From Streptomyces sp. NBC_00448 (GTDB lineage Bacteria > Actinomycetota > Actinomycetes > Streptomycetales > Streptomycetaceae), in contig NZ_CP107913.1 in the NCBI RefSeq assembly GCF_036014115.1, forward strand, positions 7,991,501 to 8,055,500: a stretch of DNA of 64,000 nucleotides, read 5' to 3'. Of this stretch, positions 40,836 to 48,747 are shown one piece after another (position 1 is the first letter of the stretch; each line of letters opens with the position of its first letter). Under the pieces are notes generated by a model. The model saw nothing but the letters and a program-made list of their open reading frames with translations, had not been told where the DNA came from and searched no databases. A program made the position numbers and the translations under genes.

Positions 40836-41719
40836 GCACCCCGCTGACGGTCGGCGCCGTCATCATCACCATGGGCACCCGTCCCGCGGAGTTGCAGGAC
40901 CTGCTGGACTCCGTCGCCAAGCAGCAGGGCGCGCCGATCGAGGTGGCGCTGGTCGGCAACGGCTCCCCGCTGCCGGTGATGCGGCGCGAGCACGTGCGCA
41001 CCGCCGAACTGCCGGAGAACCTGGGCATCCCCGGCGGCCGCAACGTCGGCGTCGAGCTGTTCGGCCCCGGCGGCCGCGACGTCGACATCGTGCTCTTCCT
41101 CGACGACGACGGCCTGCTGCCCGGCGACGACACCGGTGAACTGGTCCGGCAGGCGTTCGCGCAGGACCCCGAACTGGGCATCATCAGCTTCCGGATCGCC
41201 GACCCGCAGACCGGCGAGACCCAGCGCCGGCACGTGCCCCGGCTGCGCGCGTCCGACCCGATGCGCAACTCCCGGGTGACCACCTTCCTCGGCGGCGCCT
41301 GCGCGGTGCGCACCGAGGTCATCCGGCAGGTCGGCGCGCTGCCCGAGCAGTTCTTCTACGCGCACGAGGAGACGGATCTGGCCTGGCGTGCCCTTGACGC
41401 CGGCTGGATGATCGACTACCGCTCCGACCTGGTGCTCCTCCACCCGGCCACCTCGCCCGCCCGGCACGCGGTCTACCACCGGCTGGTGGCCAGAAACCGT
41501 GTGTGGCTGGCCCGGCGCAACTTGCCCTGGCCCCTGGTGCCGGTGTATCTCGGCGTATGGCTGGCGCTCACCTTGGTGCGCAGGCCGTCGGGCACCGCGC
41601 TGCGCGCGTGGTTCGGCGGCTTCCGGGAGGGCTGGGCCACACCGTGCGGTCCGCGGCGGGCCATGCGCTGGCGTACGGTATGGCGGTTGACCCGGCTGGG
41701 TCGACCCCCGATCATCTGA
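40832..41719 (+). CDS. family 2 glycosyltransferase
   Basis: A 295-residue GT-A enzyme: VGAVIITMGTRPAELQDLLDS opens the nucleotide-sugar fold, VLFLDDDGLL (about 86-95) holds the DxD metal motif, and FFYAHEETDLAWRALDAGW (about 173-191) supplies the ED acceptor-site motif. Hydrophobic residues near the C-terminus (VPVYLGVWLALTLV, about 235) suggest membrane attachment, followed by a basic tail. It is coupled to the CDP-alcohol phosphotransferase gene by GTGA. In this context it probably glycosylates the lipid-linked or phosphopolyol product before export by the ABC transporter encoded next. Confidence 0.88.
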   Translation: MSTPLTVGAVIITMGTRPAELQDLLDSVAKQQGAPIEVALVGNGSPLPVMRREHVRTAELPENLGIPGGRNVGVELFGPGGRDVDIVLFLDDDGLLPGDDTGELVRQAFAQDPELGIISFRIADPQTGETQRRHVPRLRASDPMRNSRVTTFLGGACAVRTEVIRQVGALPEQFFYAHEETDLAWRALDAGWMIDYRSDLVLLHPATSPARHAVYHRLVARNRVWLARRNLPWPLVPVYLGVWLALTLVRRPSGTALRAWFGGFREGWATPCGPRRAMRWRTVWRLTRLGRPPII

Positions 41720-41792
41720 CAAGCTCGGATCTGAGAGCATCAGGCGCAGTCCGGGAGACCCCCTGCACCCGGCGCGCACCTTGAGGACGAAA

Positions 41793-42734
41793 GTGTCAAC
41801 TGTGAGCGATACCACGCACAATGGTGCGGTCGCCGTCGGTGCCCCGCCGGTGCCCTCGGCCTTTGACGACGGCCTCAGTCCGGCGGAGCTCGCGGCCAAG
41901 TACGGCTTGTCGGTCAGTGGTGCTCGGCCCGGTCTGGTGGCTTACACCCGTCAGTTGTGGGGTCGTCGACATTTCATCAACGAGTTCGCGAAGGCGCGGA
42001 CGGCGGCGCAGTACACGCAGGCGCGGTTGGGTCAGCTGTGGCAGGTGATGACGCCGTTGCTGAATGCGGCGGTGTACTACCTGATCTTCGGCATCCTGAT
42101 CGGTACGCATCGGGGTATCGACAACTTCATCGCGTTCCTGGTGACGGGTGTCTTCATCTTCACGTTCACGCAGTCGTCGGTGCTGAGCGGGGTGAAGTCG
42201 ATCTCGGGGAATCTGGGGCTGATCCGGGCGTTGCATTTTCCGCGGGCGTCGATGCCGATCGCGTTCACGTTGATGCAGTTGCAGCAGTTGATGATGTCGA
42301 TGTTCGTGTTGCTGGCGATCGTGTTGATGACCGGCGAGGTGCCGGACATGTCATGGTTGCTGATGTTCCCGGCGTTGTTGTGCCAGTGGGTGTTCAATAC
42401 CGGGTTGGCGTTGATCGTGGCGCGGTTGGGCAGCAAGATGACGGACTTGTCGCAGTTGATGCCGTTCATGTTGCGGACGTGGATGTACATGTCGGGGGTG
42501 ATGTACTCCATCACGAAGCTGACGACGACGGCGCCGCATATTCTGCGGATTCTGCTGGATGTGAATCCGGCGGCGATCTATATCGATCTGATGCGGTTCG
42601 CGTTGATCGACAGTGTGACGGCGGCGCAGATGCCGCGGCATGTGTGGGCGATGGCGGTGGTGTGGTCGCTGGTCGTCGGGGTGGGCGGGTACATCTACTT
42701 CTGGAAGGCGGAAGAGTCCTATGGCCGTGGCTGA
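41793..42734 (+). CDS. TagG-type ABC transporter permease
   Basis: A 313-residue protein with a ~70-residue cytoplasmic N-terminus and six transmembrane helices, matching ABC-2 exporters for teichoic acids and O-polysaccharides: FAKARTAAQYTQARLGQLWQVMTPLLNAAVYYLIFG, then NLGLIRALHFPRASMPIAF with the coupling-helix region. The start is GTG 41793 (GAGGACGAAA upstream). From about 41960 the gene uses TTG leucine and other G-ending codons far more than its neighbours. It overlaps the ATPase gene by 14 bp. It presumably flips the lipid-linked product of the upstream enzymes across the membrane. Confidence 0.9.
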   Translation: MSTVSDTTHNGAVAVGAPPVPSAFDDGLSPAELAAKYGLSVSGARPGLVAYTRQLWGRRHFINEFAKARTAAQYTQARLGQLWQVMTPLLNAAVYYLIFGILIGTHRGIDNFIAFLVTGVFIFTFTQSSVLSGVKSISGNLGLIRALHFPRASMPIAFTLMQLQQLMMSMFVLLAIVLMTGEVPDMSWLLMFPALLCQWVFNTGLALIVARLGSKMTDLSQLMPFMLRTWMYMSGVMYSITKLTTTAPHILRILLDVNPAAIYIDLMRFALIDSVTAAQMPRHVWAMAVVWSLVVGVGGYIYFWKAEESYGRG

Positions 42735-43530
42735 GCAGCCGGCGCTGCCGCCGGTGCAGGTGAGTCGTCCGATGGTGCCGACGGTGATCGTGGAGGACGT
42801 GAACATCGTCTACACGGTGTACGGGGCGGGGACGGGTAAGGGGAGTGCTTCGGCGGCGTTGGGGCGGATGCTGTCGAAGAAGCGGCGGTCGTCGAATGTG
42901 CGGCGGGTGCATGCGGTGAAGAACGTGAGTTTCACGGCGTATCGCGGTGAGGCGATCGGGATCATCGGGTCGAACGGTTCGGGCAAGTCGACGTTGTTGC
43001 GGGCGATCGCGGGGTTGTTGCCGCCGGAGTCGGGGCGGATCTACACGGATGGGCAGCCGTCGTTGCTGGGGGTGAACGCGGCGTTGATGAACGATCTGAC
43101 CGGGGGGACGAATGTGATCCTGGGTGGGTTGGCGATGGGGATGTCGCGGGATGAGGTGCGGTCGCGGTACAAGGGGATCGTGGACTTCTCGGGGATCAAC
43201 GAGAAGGGTGATTTCATCTCGTTGCCGATGCGGACGTATTCGTCGGGTATGGCGGCGCGGTTGCGGTTCTCGATCGCGGCGGCGAAGGATCACGACGTGT
43301 TGATGATCGACGAGGCGCTGGCGACGGGTGACCGGGCGTTCCAGAAGCGGTCGGAGTCGCGTATTCGGGAGTTGCGGAAGGAGGCGGGCACGGTCTTCCT
43401 GGTCAGTCACAGCAACGCGTCGATCCGGGACACCTGTGAGCGGGTGATCTGGTTGGAGCACGGGGTGATGCTGATGGACGGTCCGACCGAGGACGTGCTG
43501 ACCGCCTACGAGGCCAAGACCGGCAAGTGA
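42721..43530 (+). CDS. TagH-type ABC transporter ATP-binding protein
   Basis: A 269-residue ATPase with Walker A GSNGSGKST (about 83-91), a signature in TYSSGMAARLRFS (about 173-185), and Walker B DVLMIDEAL (about 193-201). The insertion RMLSKKRRSSNVRRVHAV before the ABC core is typical of TagH/Wzt/KpsT-type exporters of polysaccharides and teichoic acids. It lacks the C-terminal carbohydrate-binding extension of Wzt, so substrate recognition probably needs no modified end group. Codon use is strikingly TTG/GCG/CGG-rich like its partner permease. It is followed by a hairpin at 43707, ending the unit. Confidence 0.9.
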   Translation: MAVAEQPALPPVQVSRPMVPTVIVEDVNIVYTVYGAGTGKGSASAALGRMLSKKRRSSNVRRVHAVKNVSFTAYRGEAIGIIGSNGSGKSTLLRAIAGLLPPESGRIYTDGQPSLLGVNAALMNDLTGGTNVILGGLAMGMSRDEVRSRYKGIVDFSGINEKGDFISLPMRTYSSGMAARLRFSIAAAKDHDVLMIDEALATGDRAFQKRSESRIRELRKEAGTVFLVSHSNASIRDTCERVIWLEHGVMLMDGPTEDVLTAYEAKTGK

Positions 43531-43706
43531 CGTGGCGTCGGAAACCGCGCCGCGCGCCGGCCGGTCTCCTGACGTCCGCCCTGACCTGCCCCGTCCCGCC
43601 CCACTCCGCCCCGTCCTGACCCGCCGCACCTTGTCCCGCTCTGCCCGACTCGGTGCGTTGTCGGGGCCGGACGCGGGAGGTTTCGCGGGAAGTTTTTCGG
43701 AAATCC

Positions 43707-43737
43707 CGATCCCCGCCGGATGATCCGGCGGGGATCG
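43707..43737 (+). terminator. terminator after the TagGH-type exporter genes
   Basis: Perfect 15-base arms (CGATCCCCGCCGGAT and its complement) around one central base, followed by GTTGTTG. It separates the envelope unit from the hopanoid operon. Confidence 0.8.
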
Positions 43738-43779
43738 GTTGTTGTGGTGGGGTGTTGTCGCTCGCGGATCGGGGCGCGC

Positions 43780-43795
43780 CCCCGGCGTACGCCGG
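43780..43795. promoter_or_regulatory. 16-bp perfect palindrome upstream of hpnC
   Basis: CCCGGCGTACGCCGGG lies about 205 bp upstream of the hpnC start. It could be a repressor site or part of a leader hairpin for the hopanoid operon. No cognate regulator is known to me. Confidence 0.4.
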
Positions 43796-43937
43796 GTAGG
43801 GCCCCGACGTAAGCTGTACCGGTGCTGGGAGCCTGCCGATGATCGATACCCGGGTCCGGGTGTCCGCAAGCGAGAGTGCGGCGTGTCCGAAATGGGAAGT
43901 TTCGACGGGGCAGTGTAGAACGGGGGATGTGGCGGCC

Positions 43938-44003
43938 ATGAAGATCGGGACCATCCTGTTCCGGGGCACGTTCGCCGCCTGTGCACCGGGAAGCCCGCGG
44001 TGA
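43938..44003 (+). CDS. 21-residue leader ORF coupled to hpnC
   Basis: ATG 43938 opens a reading frame encoding MKIGTILFRGTFAACAPGSPR, ending in TGA 44001-44003, which overlaps the GTG start of hpnC (GTGA). A G-rich GGGGGATG stretch lies upstream. The overlap geometry suggests translational coupling, so ribosomes finishing the leader could start hpnC. The peptide has no recognisable family and may act only in cis. Confidence 0.4.
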   Translation: MKIGTILFRGTFAACAPGSPR

Positions 44004-44887
44004 CCGGGGACGTCACCTCCCGGGCCGTCCTGGACAAGGCCGCGCGCGAGAACTTCCCGGTGGCACCGGTGTTCCTTCCGCGTGCCTGGCGACAGGATCT
44101 GATGGCCGTTTACGGGTTCGCCCGTCTGGTGGACGACATCGGCGACGGCGACCTGGCCGACGGCGGCCGGCCCGACGCGGTCCGGCTCGGCCTGCCCCCC
44201 GAGGCGGCCGGTGACCGGCTGGCGATGCTCGACGCCTTCGAGGCCGATCTGCGCCGGGTGTTCGACGGCACCCCCGTCCACCCGCTGCTGACCGCCCTGC
44301 GCCCCACCGTCCAGCGGCACCGGCTGACCCCCGAGCCCTTCCTCGGCCTGATCGCCGCCAACCGGCAGGACCAGCAGGTCAGCCGGTACGCCACCTACGA
44401 CGACCTGCTCGCCTACTGCGAGTTGTCCGCCAATCCGGTGGGCCGGCTGGTGCTCTCCATCACCGGAACCTCCACCCCGGAACGGGTCCGGCGCTCGGAC
44501 GCGGTGTGCACCGCGCTCCAGATCGTGGAGCACCTCCAGGACGTCGTGGAGGACCTCGGCAGGGACCGGGTGTACCTCCCGGCGGAGGACATGAAACGCT
44601 TCTCGGTGGACGAGGCCGATCTCGCCGCACCGAGCGCGGGGGAGAAGGTGCGCGAACTGGTCGCGTTCGAAGCCGGGCGGGCCCGTGACCTGCTGGGCGA
44701 GGGCGGTGCCCTGGTCCGTAGCGTCCGTGGCCGGCTCAGACTGCTGCTCGCCGGATTCGTCGGCGGCGGCCGCGCGGCATTGCGGGCGGTGGAGGACGCG
44801 GGGTACGACGTGTTGGCGGGTTCCCCCAAGGCCACCAAACCCGTCCTGCTGCGTGAGGTGGGGTCGACATTGCGAAGAGAGGGGTGA
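44000..44887 (+). CDS. hpnC: squalene synthase HpnC (hydroxysqualene-forming step)
   Basis: A 295-residue all-alpha prenyl synthase. The first Asp-rich motif is RLVDDIGDGDL (about 42-52) and the second is LQDVVEDLGRDRVYLP (about 179-194), as in squalene/phytoene synthases. In the three-enzyme bacterial route HpnC converts presqualene diphosphate to hydroxysqualene. The GTG 44000 start is coupled to a 21-codon leader ORF; a GTG at 43981 is out of frame. Its TGA overlaps the GTG of hpnD. It is the first enzyme gene of the hopanoid operon. Confidence 0.92.
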   Translation: MTGDVTSRAVLDKAARENFPVAPVFLPRAWRQDLMAVYGFARLVDDIGDGDLADGGRPDAVRLGLPPEAAGDRLAMLDAFEADLRRVFDGTPVHPLLTALRPTVQRHRLTPEPFLGLIAANRQDQQVSRYATYDDLLAYCELSANPVGRLVLSITGTSTPERVRRSDAVCTALQIVEHLQDVVEDLGRDRVYLPAEDMKRFSVDEADLAAPSAGEKVRELVAFEAGRARDLLGEGGALVRSVRGRLRLLLAGFVGGGRAALRAVEDAGYDVLAGSPKATKPVLLREVGSTLRREG

Positions 44888-45846
44888 CCCGGACCGTGAA
44901 CGGTTCCGCGCACACGTCCGGACAGGTGCTTGCTGCATACAAGTACTGTGAGACCGTGACCGGCCACGAGGCCCGCAACTTCGCCTACGGAATCCGCCTG
45001 CTGCCCATGGCGAAGCGGCAGGCGATGTCGGCGGTCTACGCCTTCTCCCGGCGGGTCGACGACATCGGGGACGGCGAGCTGCCGCCCGACGAGAAACTGC
45101 GCCGTCTGGAGGACGCCCGCACCCTGCTGCACCGGGTCGAGGCCCACGAGGTGGAGGAGGACGACACCGACCCGGTCGCCGTCGCCCTCGCCGACGCCGC
45201 CGCGCTCTTCCCCATCCCGATGGGGGGCCTGGGCGAACTCATCGACGGCGTCCAGATGGACGTTCGGGGCGAGAGTTACGAGACGTGGGACGACCTGGCC
45301 GTTTACTGCCGCTGTGTGGCGGGAGCTATCGGTAGGGTCTCATTGGGCGTTTTCGGCACCGTGAATGGGCACGATCATGCACGTGCCGCCGAATACGCCG
45401 ACACACTCGGCCTCGCTCTGCAACTCACCAACATCCTGCGCGACGTCCGCGAGGATGCCGGGAACGGACGCACGTACCTGCCCGCGCAGGACCTCGCGAA
45501 GTTCGGCTGCGCCGAGGGATTCCACGGTGACACCCCGCCGGCCGGCTCCGACTTCGCCGGGCTGGTCGAGTTCGAAGTACGCCGGGCCCGCGCGCTGTTC
45601 GCCACCGGCTACCGGCTGCTGCCGATGCTCGACCGCAGGAGCGGCGCCTGCGTCGCCGCGATGGCCGGCATCTACCGGCGGCTGCTGGAGCGGTTCGCCG
45701 CCGACCCCGAGGCGGTGTTGCGCGGCCGGGTCTCGCTGCCCGGCCGGGAGAAGGCGTATGTCGCGGTCCGCGGCCTGGCCGGACTCGACGCCCGCCGTAC
45801 CGCGCGTACTCCCGCCCCCGTCGCCGCCCCGCGGAGGGACGCGTGA
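44884..45846 (+). CDS. hpnD: presqualene diphosphate synthase HpnD
   Basis: A 320-residue prenyl synthase condensing two farnesyl diphosphates to presqualene diphosphate. It shows RRVDDIGDGE (about 56-65) and LQLTNILRDVREDAGNGRTYLP (about 179-200), the two Mg-binding Asp-rich motifs; the latter is much closer to phytoene synthase than in HpnC. The start is GTG 44884 overlapping the hpnC stop. The C-terminal ~20 residues are Arg/Ala/Pro-rich. The GTG of the next small ORF overlaps this stop codon, so translation appears to continue into it. Confidence 0.93.
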   Translation: MTRTVNGSAHTSGQVLAAYKYCETVTGHEARNFAYGIRLLPMAKRQAMSAVYAFSRRVDDIGDGELPPDEKLRRLEDARTLLHRVEAHEVEEDDTDPVAVALADAAALFPIPMGGLGELIDGVQMDVRGESYETWDDLAVYCRCVAGAIGRVSLGVFGTVNGHDHARAAEYADTLGLALQLTNILRDVREDAGNGRTYLPAQDLAKFGCAEGFHGDTPPAGSDFAGLVEFEVRRARALFATGYRLLPMLDRRSGACVAAMAGIYRRLLERFAADPEAVLRGRVSLPGREKAYVAVRGLAGLDARRTARTPAPVAAPRRDA

Positions 45847-46079
45847 GACCGACCCGCGTGCACCCAGCGGGTCCCACCGCGCAGTACGCTCCGTCCACGA
45901 CGTTCGCCACGTCGTCCGCTCAGCCCGTCGCACCCGCCCCGTCCCCGCGGCAGGTGCGGTTCCCGCGGTTCGTCCCGCACCCGCCGTCCGACCGAGCAAC
46001 CTCGTTGACGCGCACTGCGTCACCTTCCGCGACGGCCCGCCGCACCCCGCATGGTGCGGCCCGAGGAGAGCGCGCATGA
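45843..46079 (+). CDS. small coupled ORF between hpnD and hpnE (possibly DUF6380-like)
   Basis: A 78-residue ORF whose GTG overlaps the hpnD stop (GTGA, 45843-45846) and whose TGA overlaps the hpnE ATG (ATGA, 46076-46079). Both junctions are the standard coupling geometry of this operon, which argues for translation. The product (MRPTRVHPAGPTAQYAPSTT... then RFPRFVPHPPSDRATSL) is Pro/Ala/Ser/Arg-rich with no fold visible. From memory S. coelicolor has a small unknown gene at the same position (DUF6380), but I cannot verify homology. It may serve simply to carry ribosomes to hpnE. Confidence 0.5.
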   Translation: MRPTRVHPAGPTAQYAPSTTFATSSAQPVAPAPSPRQVRFPRFVPHPPSDRATSLTRTASPSATARRTPHGAARGERA

Positions 46080-47572
46080 CGACCACCCGATCCGGCCCGG
46101 AGGCCGGTCCAGCCGGCACCGAGGCCGGCCGCCCCGAGCGCGCCCGCGGGCGGCGCACCGCCGTCGTGGTCGGCGGCGGCCTGGCCGGGGTGACCGCCGC
46201 GCTCGCGCTGGCCGACGCCGGGGTCGAGGTGACCTTGACCGAGGCCCGGCCCCGGCTGGGCGGTCTCGCCTTCTCCTTCAAGCGCGGCGAGTTGACCGTC
46301 GACAACGGCCAGCACGTCTTCCTGCGCTGCTGCACCGCCTACCAGTGGTTCCTGGACCGGATCGCGGCCCGCGACCTGGTGACGCTTCAGGACCGGCTGG
46401 ACGTCCCGGTCTTCGACGCCGACACCGGCAAGCTCGGCCGGATCGGCCGGGTGGCGCTGCCGGTTCCGCTGCACCTCGCGCCGAGCCTGGTGCGCTACCC
46501 GCACCTGTCGGTGGCCGAGCGGGCGTCGGTCGGGCGGGCGGCGCTCGCGCTGCGCGGCCTGGACCTCGACGATCCGGCGCTGGACCGGGTCGACTTCGGC
46601 AGCTGGCTCGCCGGGCGCGGGCAGTCCGCCCGCACCATCGAGGCGCTGTGGGACCTGGTCGCGGTGGCCACTCTCAACGCCACGTCGGGGCAGTCCTCGC
46701 TGGCCCTGGCCGCGATGGTGTTCAAGACCGGCCTGCTGTCCGAGCCGGGCGCCGCCGACATCGGCTGGGCCGCGGCACCCCTGGGCGACCTGCACGACGG
46801 CCGGGCCCGCGCGGCGCTGGACGCGGCGGGGGTGCGGGTGCTGCTGCGGACCCGCGCGGTCGGTCTGACGCCCCGTCCGGAAGGCCCGGACGCGGCCGCC
46901 GACGGGGCCGCGGGACGTGACGTCGCACACGCCGGGTGGCGCGTGGACGTCGAGACCGGCCCCGGCCGCGGCGAGCAACTGACCGCCGGCACCGTGGTGT
47001 TGGCCGTGCCGCAGCAGGAGACCCACGAACTGCTGCCGGCCGGCGCGCTGGACGAGCCGGAAAAGCTCTTGCGCATCGGCACCGCGCCGATCCTCAATGT
47101 CCATGTGATCTACGACCGGCAGGTGCTCCAGCAGCCGTTCCTGGCGGCGCTCGGCAGCCCGGTCCAGTGGGTCTTCGACCGCACGAAGAGCTCCGGGCAC
47201 ACCGGCGGCGGCCAGTACGTCGCGCTCTCCCAGTCGGCCGTGCAGGACGAGATCGACCTGCCGGTGGCCGAGCTGCGCCGCCGCTACCTGCCCGAACTGG
47301 AGCGCGTGCTGCCCGCGTCCCGCGGCGCCGCCGTCCGTGACTTCTTCGTCACCCGCGAACGCACCGCGACCTTCGCGCCCACCCCGGGTGTGGCCGCCCT
47401 GCGGCCCGGGCCCGCCACGCGCGCCCCCGGCCTGTACCTGGCCGGCGCGTGGACCGCCACCGGCTGGCCCGCGACCATGGAGGGTGCGGTGCGCAGCGGC
47501 CTGTACGCCTCCCGACAAGCTTTGTCCGCCCTTGGACTGCCCTGCGAATACGGCGTACTGGAGGCGGCATGA
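46076..47572 (+). CDS. hpnE: hydroxysqualene dehydroxylase HpnE
   Basis: A 498-residue FAD-dependent amine-oxidase/phytoene-desaturase family protein. The dinucleotide-binding motif is VVVGGGLAGVTAALALADAG (about 24-43), with LTEARPRLGGLAFSFKRG following. The C-terminal flavin motif is PGLYLAGAWTATGWPATMEGAVRSG (about 450-475). It reductively removes the hydroxyl of hydroxysqualene to give squalene. The start is ATG 46076 with GAGGAG 7 bases upstream. The first ~20 residues are a polar extension. Its TGA overlaps the ATG of the polyprenyl synthetase gene. Confidence 0.93.
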   Translation: MTTTRSGPEAGPAGTEAGRPERARGRRTAVVVGGGLAGVTAALALADAGVEVTLTEARPRLGGLAFSFKRGELTVDNGQHVFLRCCTAYQWFLDRIAARDLVTLQDRLDVPVFDADTGKLGRIGRVALPVPLHLAPSLVRYPHLSVAERASVGRAALALRGLDLDDPALDRVDFGSWLAGRGQSARTIEALWDLVAVATLNATSGQSSLALAAMVFKTGLLSEPGAADIGWAAAPLGDLHDGRARAALDAAGVRVLLRTRAVGLTPRPEGPDAAADGAAGRDVAHAGWRVDVETGPGRGEQLTAGTVVLAVPQQETHELLPAGALDEPEKLLRIGTAPILNVHVIYDRQVLQQPFLAALGSPVQWVFDRTKSSGHTGGGQYVALSQSAVQDEIDLPVAELRRRYLPELERVLPASRGAAVRDFFVTRERTATFAPTPGVAALRPGPATRAPGLYLAGAWTATGWPATMEGAVRSGLYASRQALSALGLPCEYGVLEAA

Positions 47573-48648
47573 GTGCAATTGGTGCGACAAGAGGAGAGAA
47601 CGTGACCGCTGACAGCGTGATCGCGCTGCTGGAGAACGGCCGCATCCTGACCACCCCCGTGCTGCGCGCGGCGGTGGCACGGCTCGCCCCGCCGATGGAC
47701 ACCGTCGCCTCGTACCACTTCGGGTGGATCGACCAGGCCGGCCGGCCCGCGGACGGCGACGGCGGCAAGGCGGTGCGTCCCGCGCTGGCCCTGCTGTCCG
47801 CGCAGGCCGCGGGGGCGCCCGCGGAGACCGGCGTGCCCGGTGCGGTCGCGGTGGAGCTGGTGCACAACTTCTCGCTGCTGCACGACGACCTGATGGACGG
47901 CGACGAGCAGCGCCGGCACCGCGACACGGTGTGGAAGGTGCACGGCCCGGCCCAGGCGATCCTGGTCGGCGACGCGCTCTTCGCGCTGGCCAACGAGATC
48001 CTGCTGGAGCAGGGCACCGCCGACGCCGGCCGGGCCACCCGCCGGCTGACCACCGCGACCCGCAAACTGATCGACGGTCAGGCGCAGGACATCTCCTTCG
48101 AGCACCGCGAGCGGGTCACCGTGGCGGAGTGCCTGGAGATGGAGGGCAACAAGACCGGTGCCCTGCTGGCCTGCGCCTCCTCCATCGGAGCGGTGCTCGG
48201 CGGCGCGTCGGAGTCCGACGCGGACGCGCTGGAGGAGTACGGCTACCACCTGGGGCTGGCCTTCCAGGCGATCGACGACCTGCTGGGCATCTGGGGCGAT
48301 CCGGCCACCACCGGCAAGCAGACCTGGAGCGATCTGAGGCAGCGTAAGAAGTCGCTGCCGGTGGTCGCCGCGCTCGCCGCGGACGGTCCCGCGTCGGAGC
48401 GGCTGGGTGAACTCCTGGCCGCGGACGCGAAAAACTCCGGATTGATCGAAACTGATGCCTTCAGTGAGGAAGAGTTCGCCCTGCGCGCGGCGTTGATCGA
48501 GGAGGCGGGTGGTCGGGAATGGACGTCTCAGGAGGCCCGGAGGCAGTACACGACCGCCATCGCCGCACTGGACAAAATGGACATGCCTGAAGAAATCCAA
48601 CGTAAGCTCGTGGGCCTGGCGGATTTTGTGGTGGTCCGCGAAAAGTAA
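47569..48648 (+). CDS. polyprenyl (farnesyl-type) diphosphate synthase
   Basis: A 359-residue trans-prenyltransferase. The first Asp-rich motif is LLHDDLMDGDEQRRH (FARM, about 104) and the second is FQAIDDLLGIWGD (SARM, about 231), with GKAVRPALALLSAQ near the substrate Lys/Arg. It likely makes farnesyl diphosphate for HpnD. Two starts are plausible: ATG 47569, which overlaps the hpnE stop with GGAGG 4 bases upstream, and GTG 47602, with AGGAG 5 bases upstream; the longer is given. It lies inside the hopanoid operon, between hpnE and shc. Product chain length cannot be fixed from sequence alone. Confidence 0.92.
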   Translation: MSAIGATRGENVTADSVIALLENGRILTTPVLRAAVARLAPPMDTVASYHFGWIDQAGRPADGDGGKAVRPALALLSAQAAGAPAETGVPGAVAVELVHNFSLLHDDLMDGDEQRRHRDTVWKVHGPAQAILVGDALFALANEILLEQGTADAGRATRRLTTATRKLIDGQAQDISFEHRERVTVAECLEMEGNKTGALLACASSIGAVLGGASESDADALEEYGYHLGLAFQAIDDLLGIWGDPATTGKQTWSDLRQRKKSLPVVAALAADGPASERLGELLAADAKNSGLIETDAFSEEEFALRAALIEEAGGREWTSQEARRQYTTAIAALDKMDMPEEIQRKLVGLADFVVVREK

Positions 48649-48747
48649 ACAGACAGACGTGGAGCGTATGACGTCGCCGGTCTCACTTTTGTGACGGCGG
48701 ACGGCCGCCCCCGACACCGCAGAAGTCTCAACTGCAAAGGGGAAGCC

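Larger units (their letters stand above)
43531..43999 (+). other. intergenic and leader region upstream of the hopanoid operon
   Basis: Contains the terminator of the ABC exporter genes (43707-43737), a 16-bp palindrome (43780-43795), and a 21-codon ORF (43938-44003) coupled to hpnC. The stretch 43575-43660 is a C-rich repeat of GCCCCGTC-like motifs. The operon promoter should lie between 43796 and 43937, but no standard -10/-35 pair is convincing. Confidence 0.5.

Noticed and set aside
42077..42514. 146-codon minus-strand ORF with unusual Asn/Ile-rich translation
   Set aside because: It is the antisense of the TTG-rich part of the TagG-type permease; the odd composition follows from the codon bias of the real gene on the other strand.
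43532..43723. 64-codon plus-strand ORF after the TagH-type gene
   Set aside because: Composition is Pro/Arg-rich from C-rich repeats, there is no ribosome-binding site, and its stop lies inside the terminator hairpin; treated as chance.
43531..43999. Cobalamin or other riboswitch ahead of the hopanoid operon
   Set aside because: No recognisable riboswitch consensus was found; only the terminator, the palindrome and the leader ORF can be supported.
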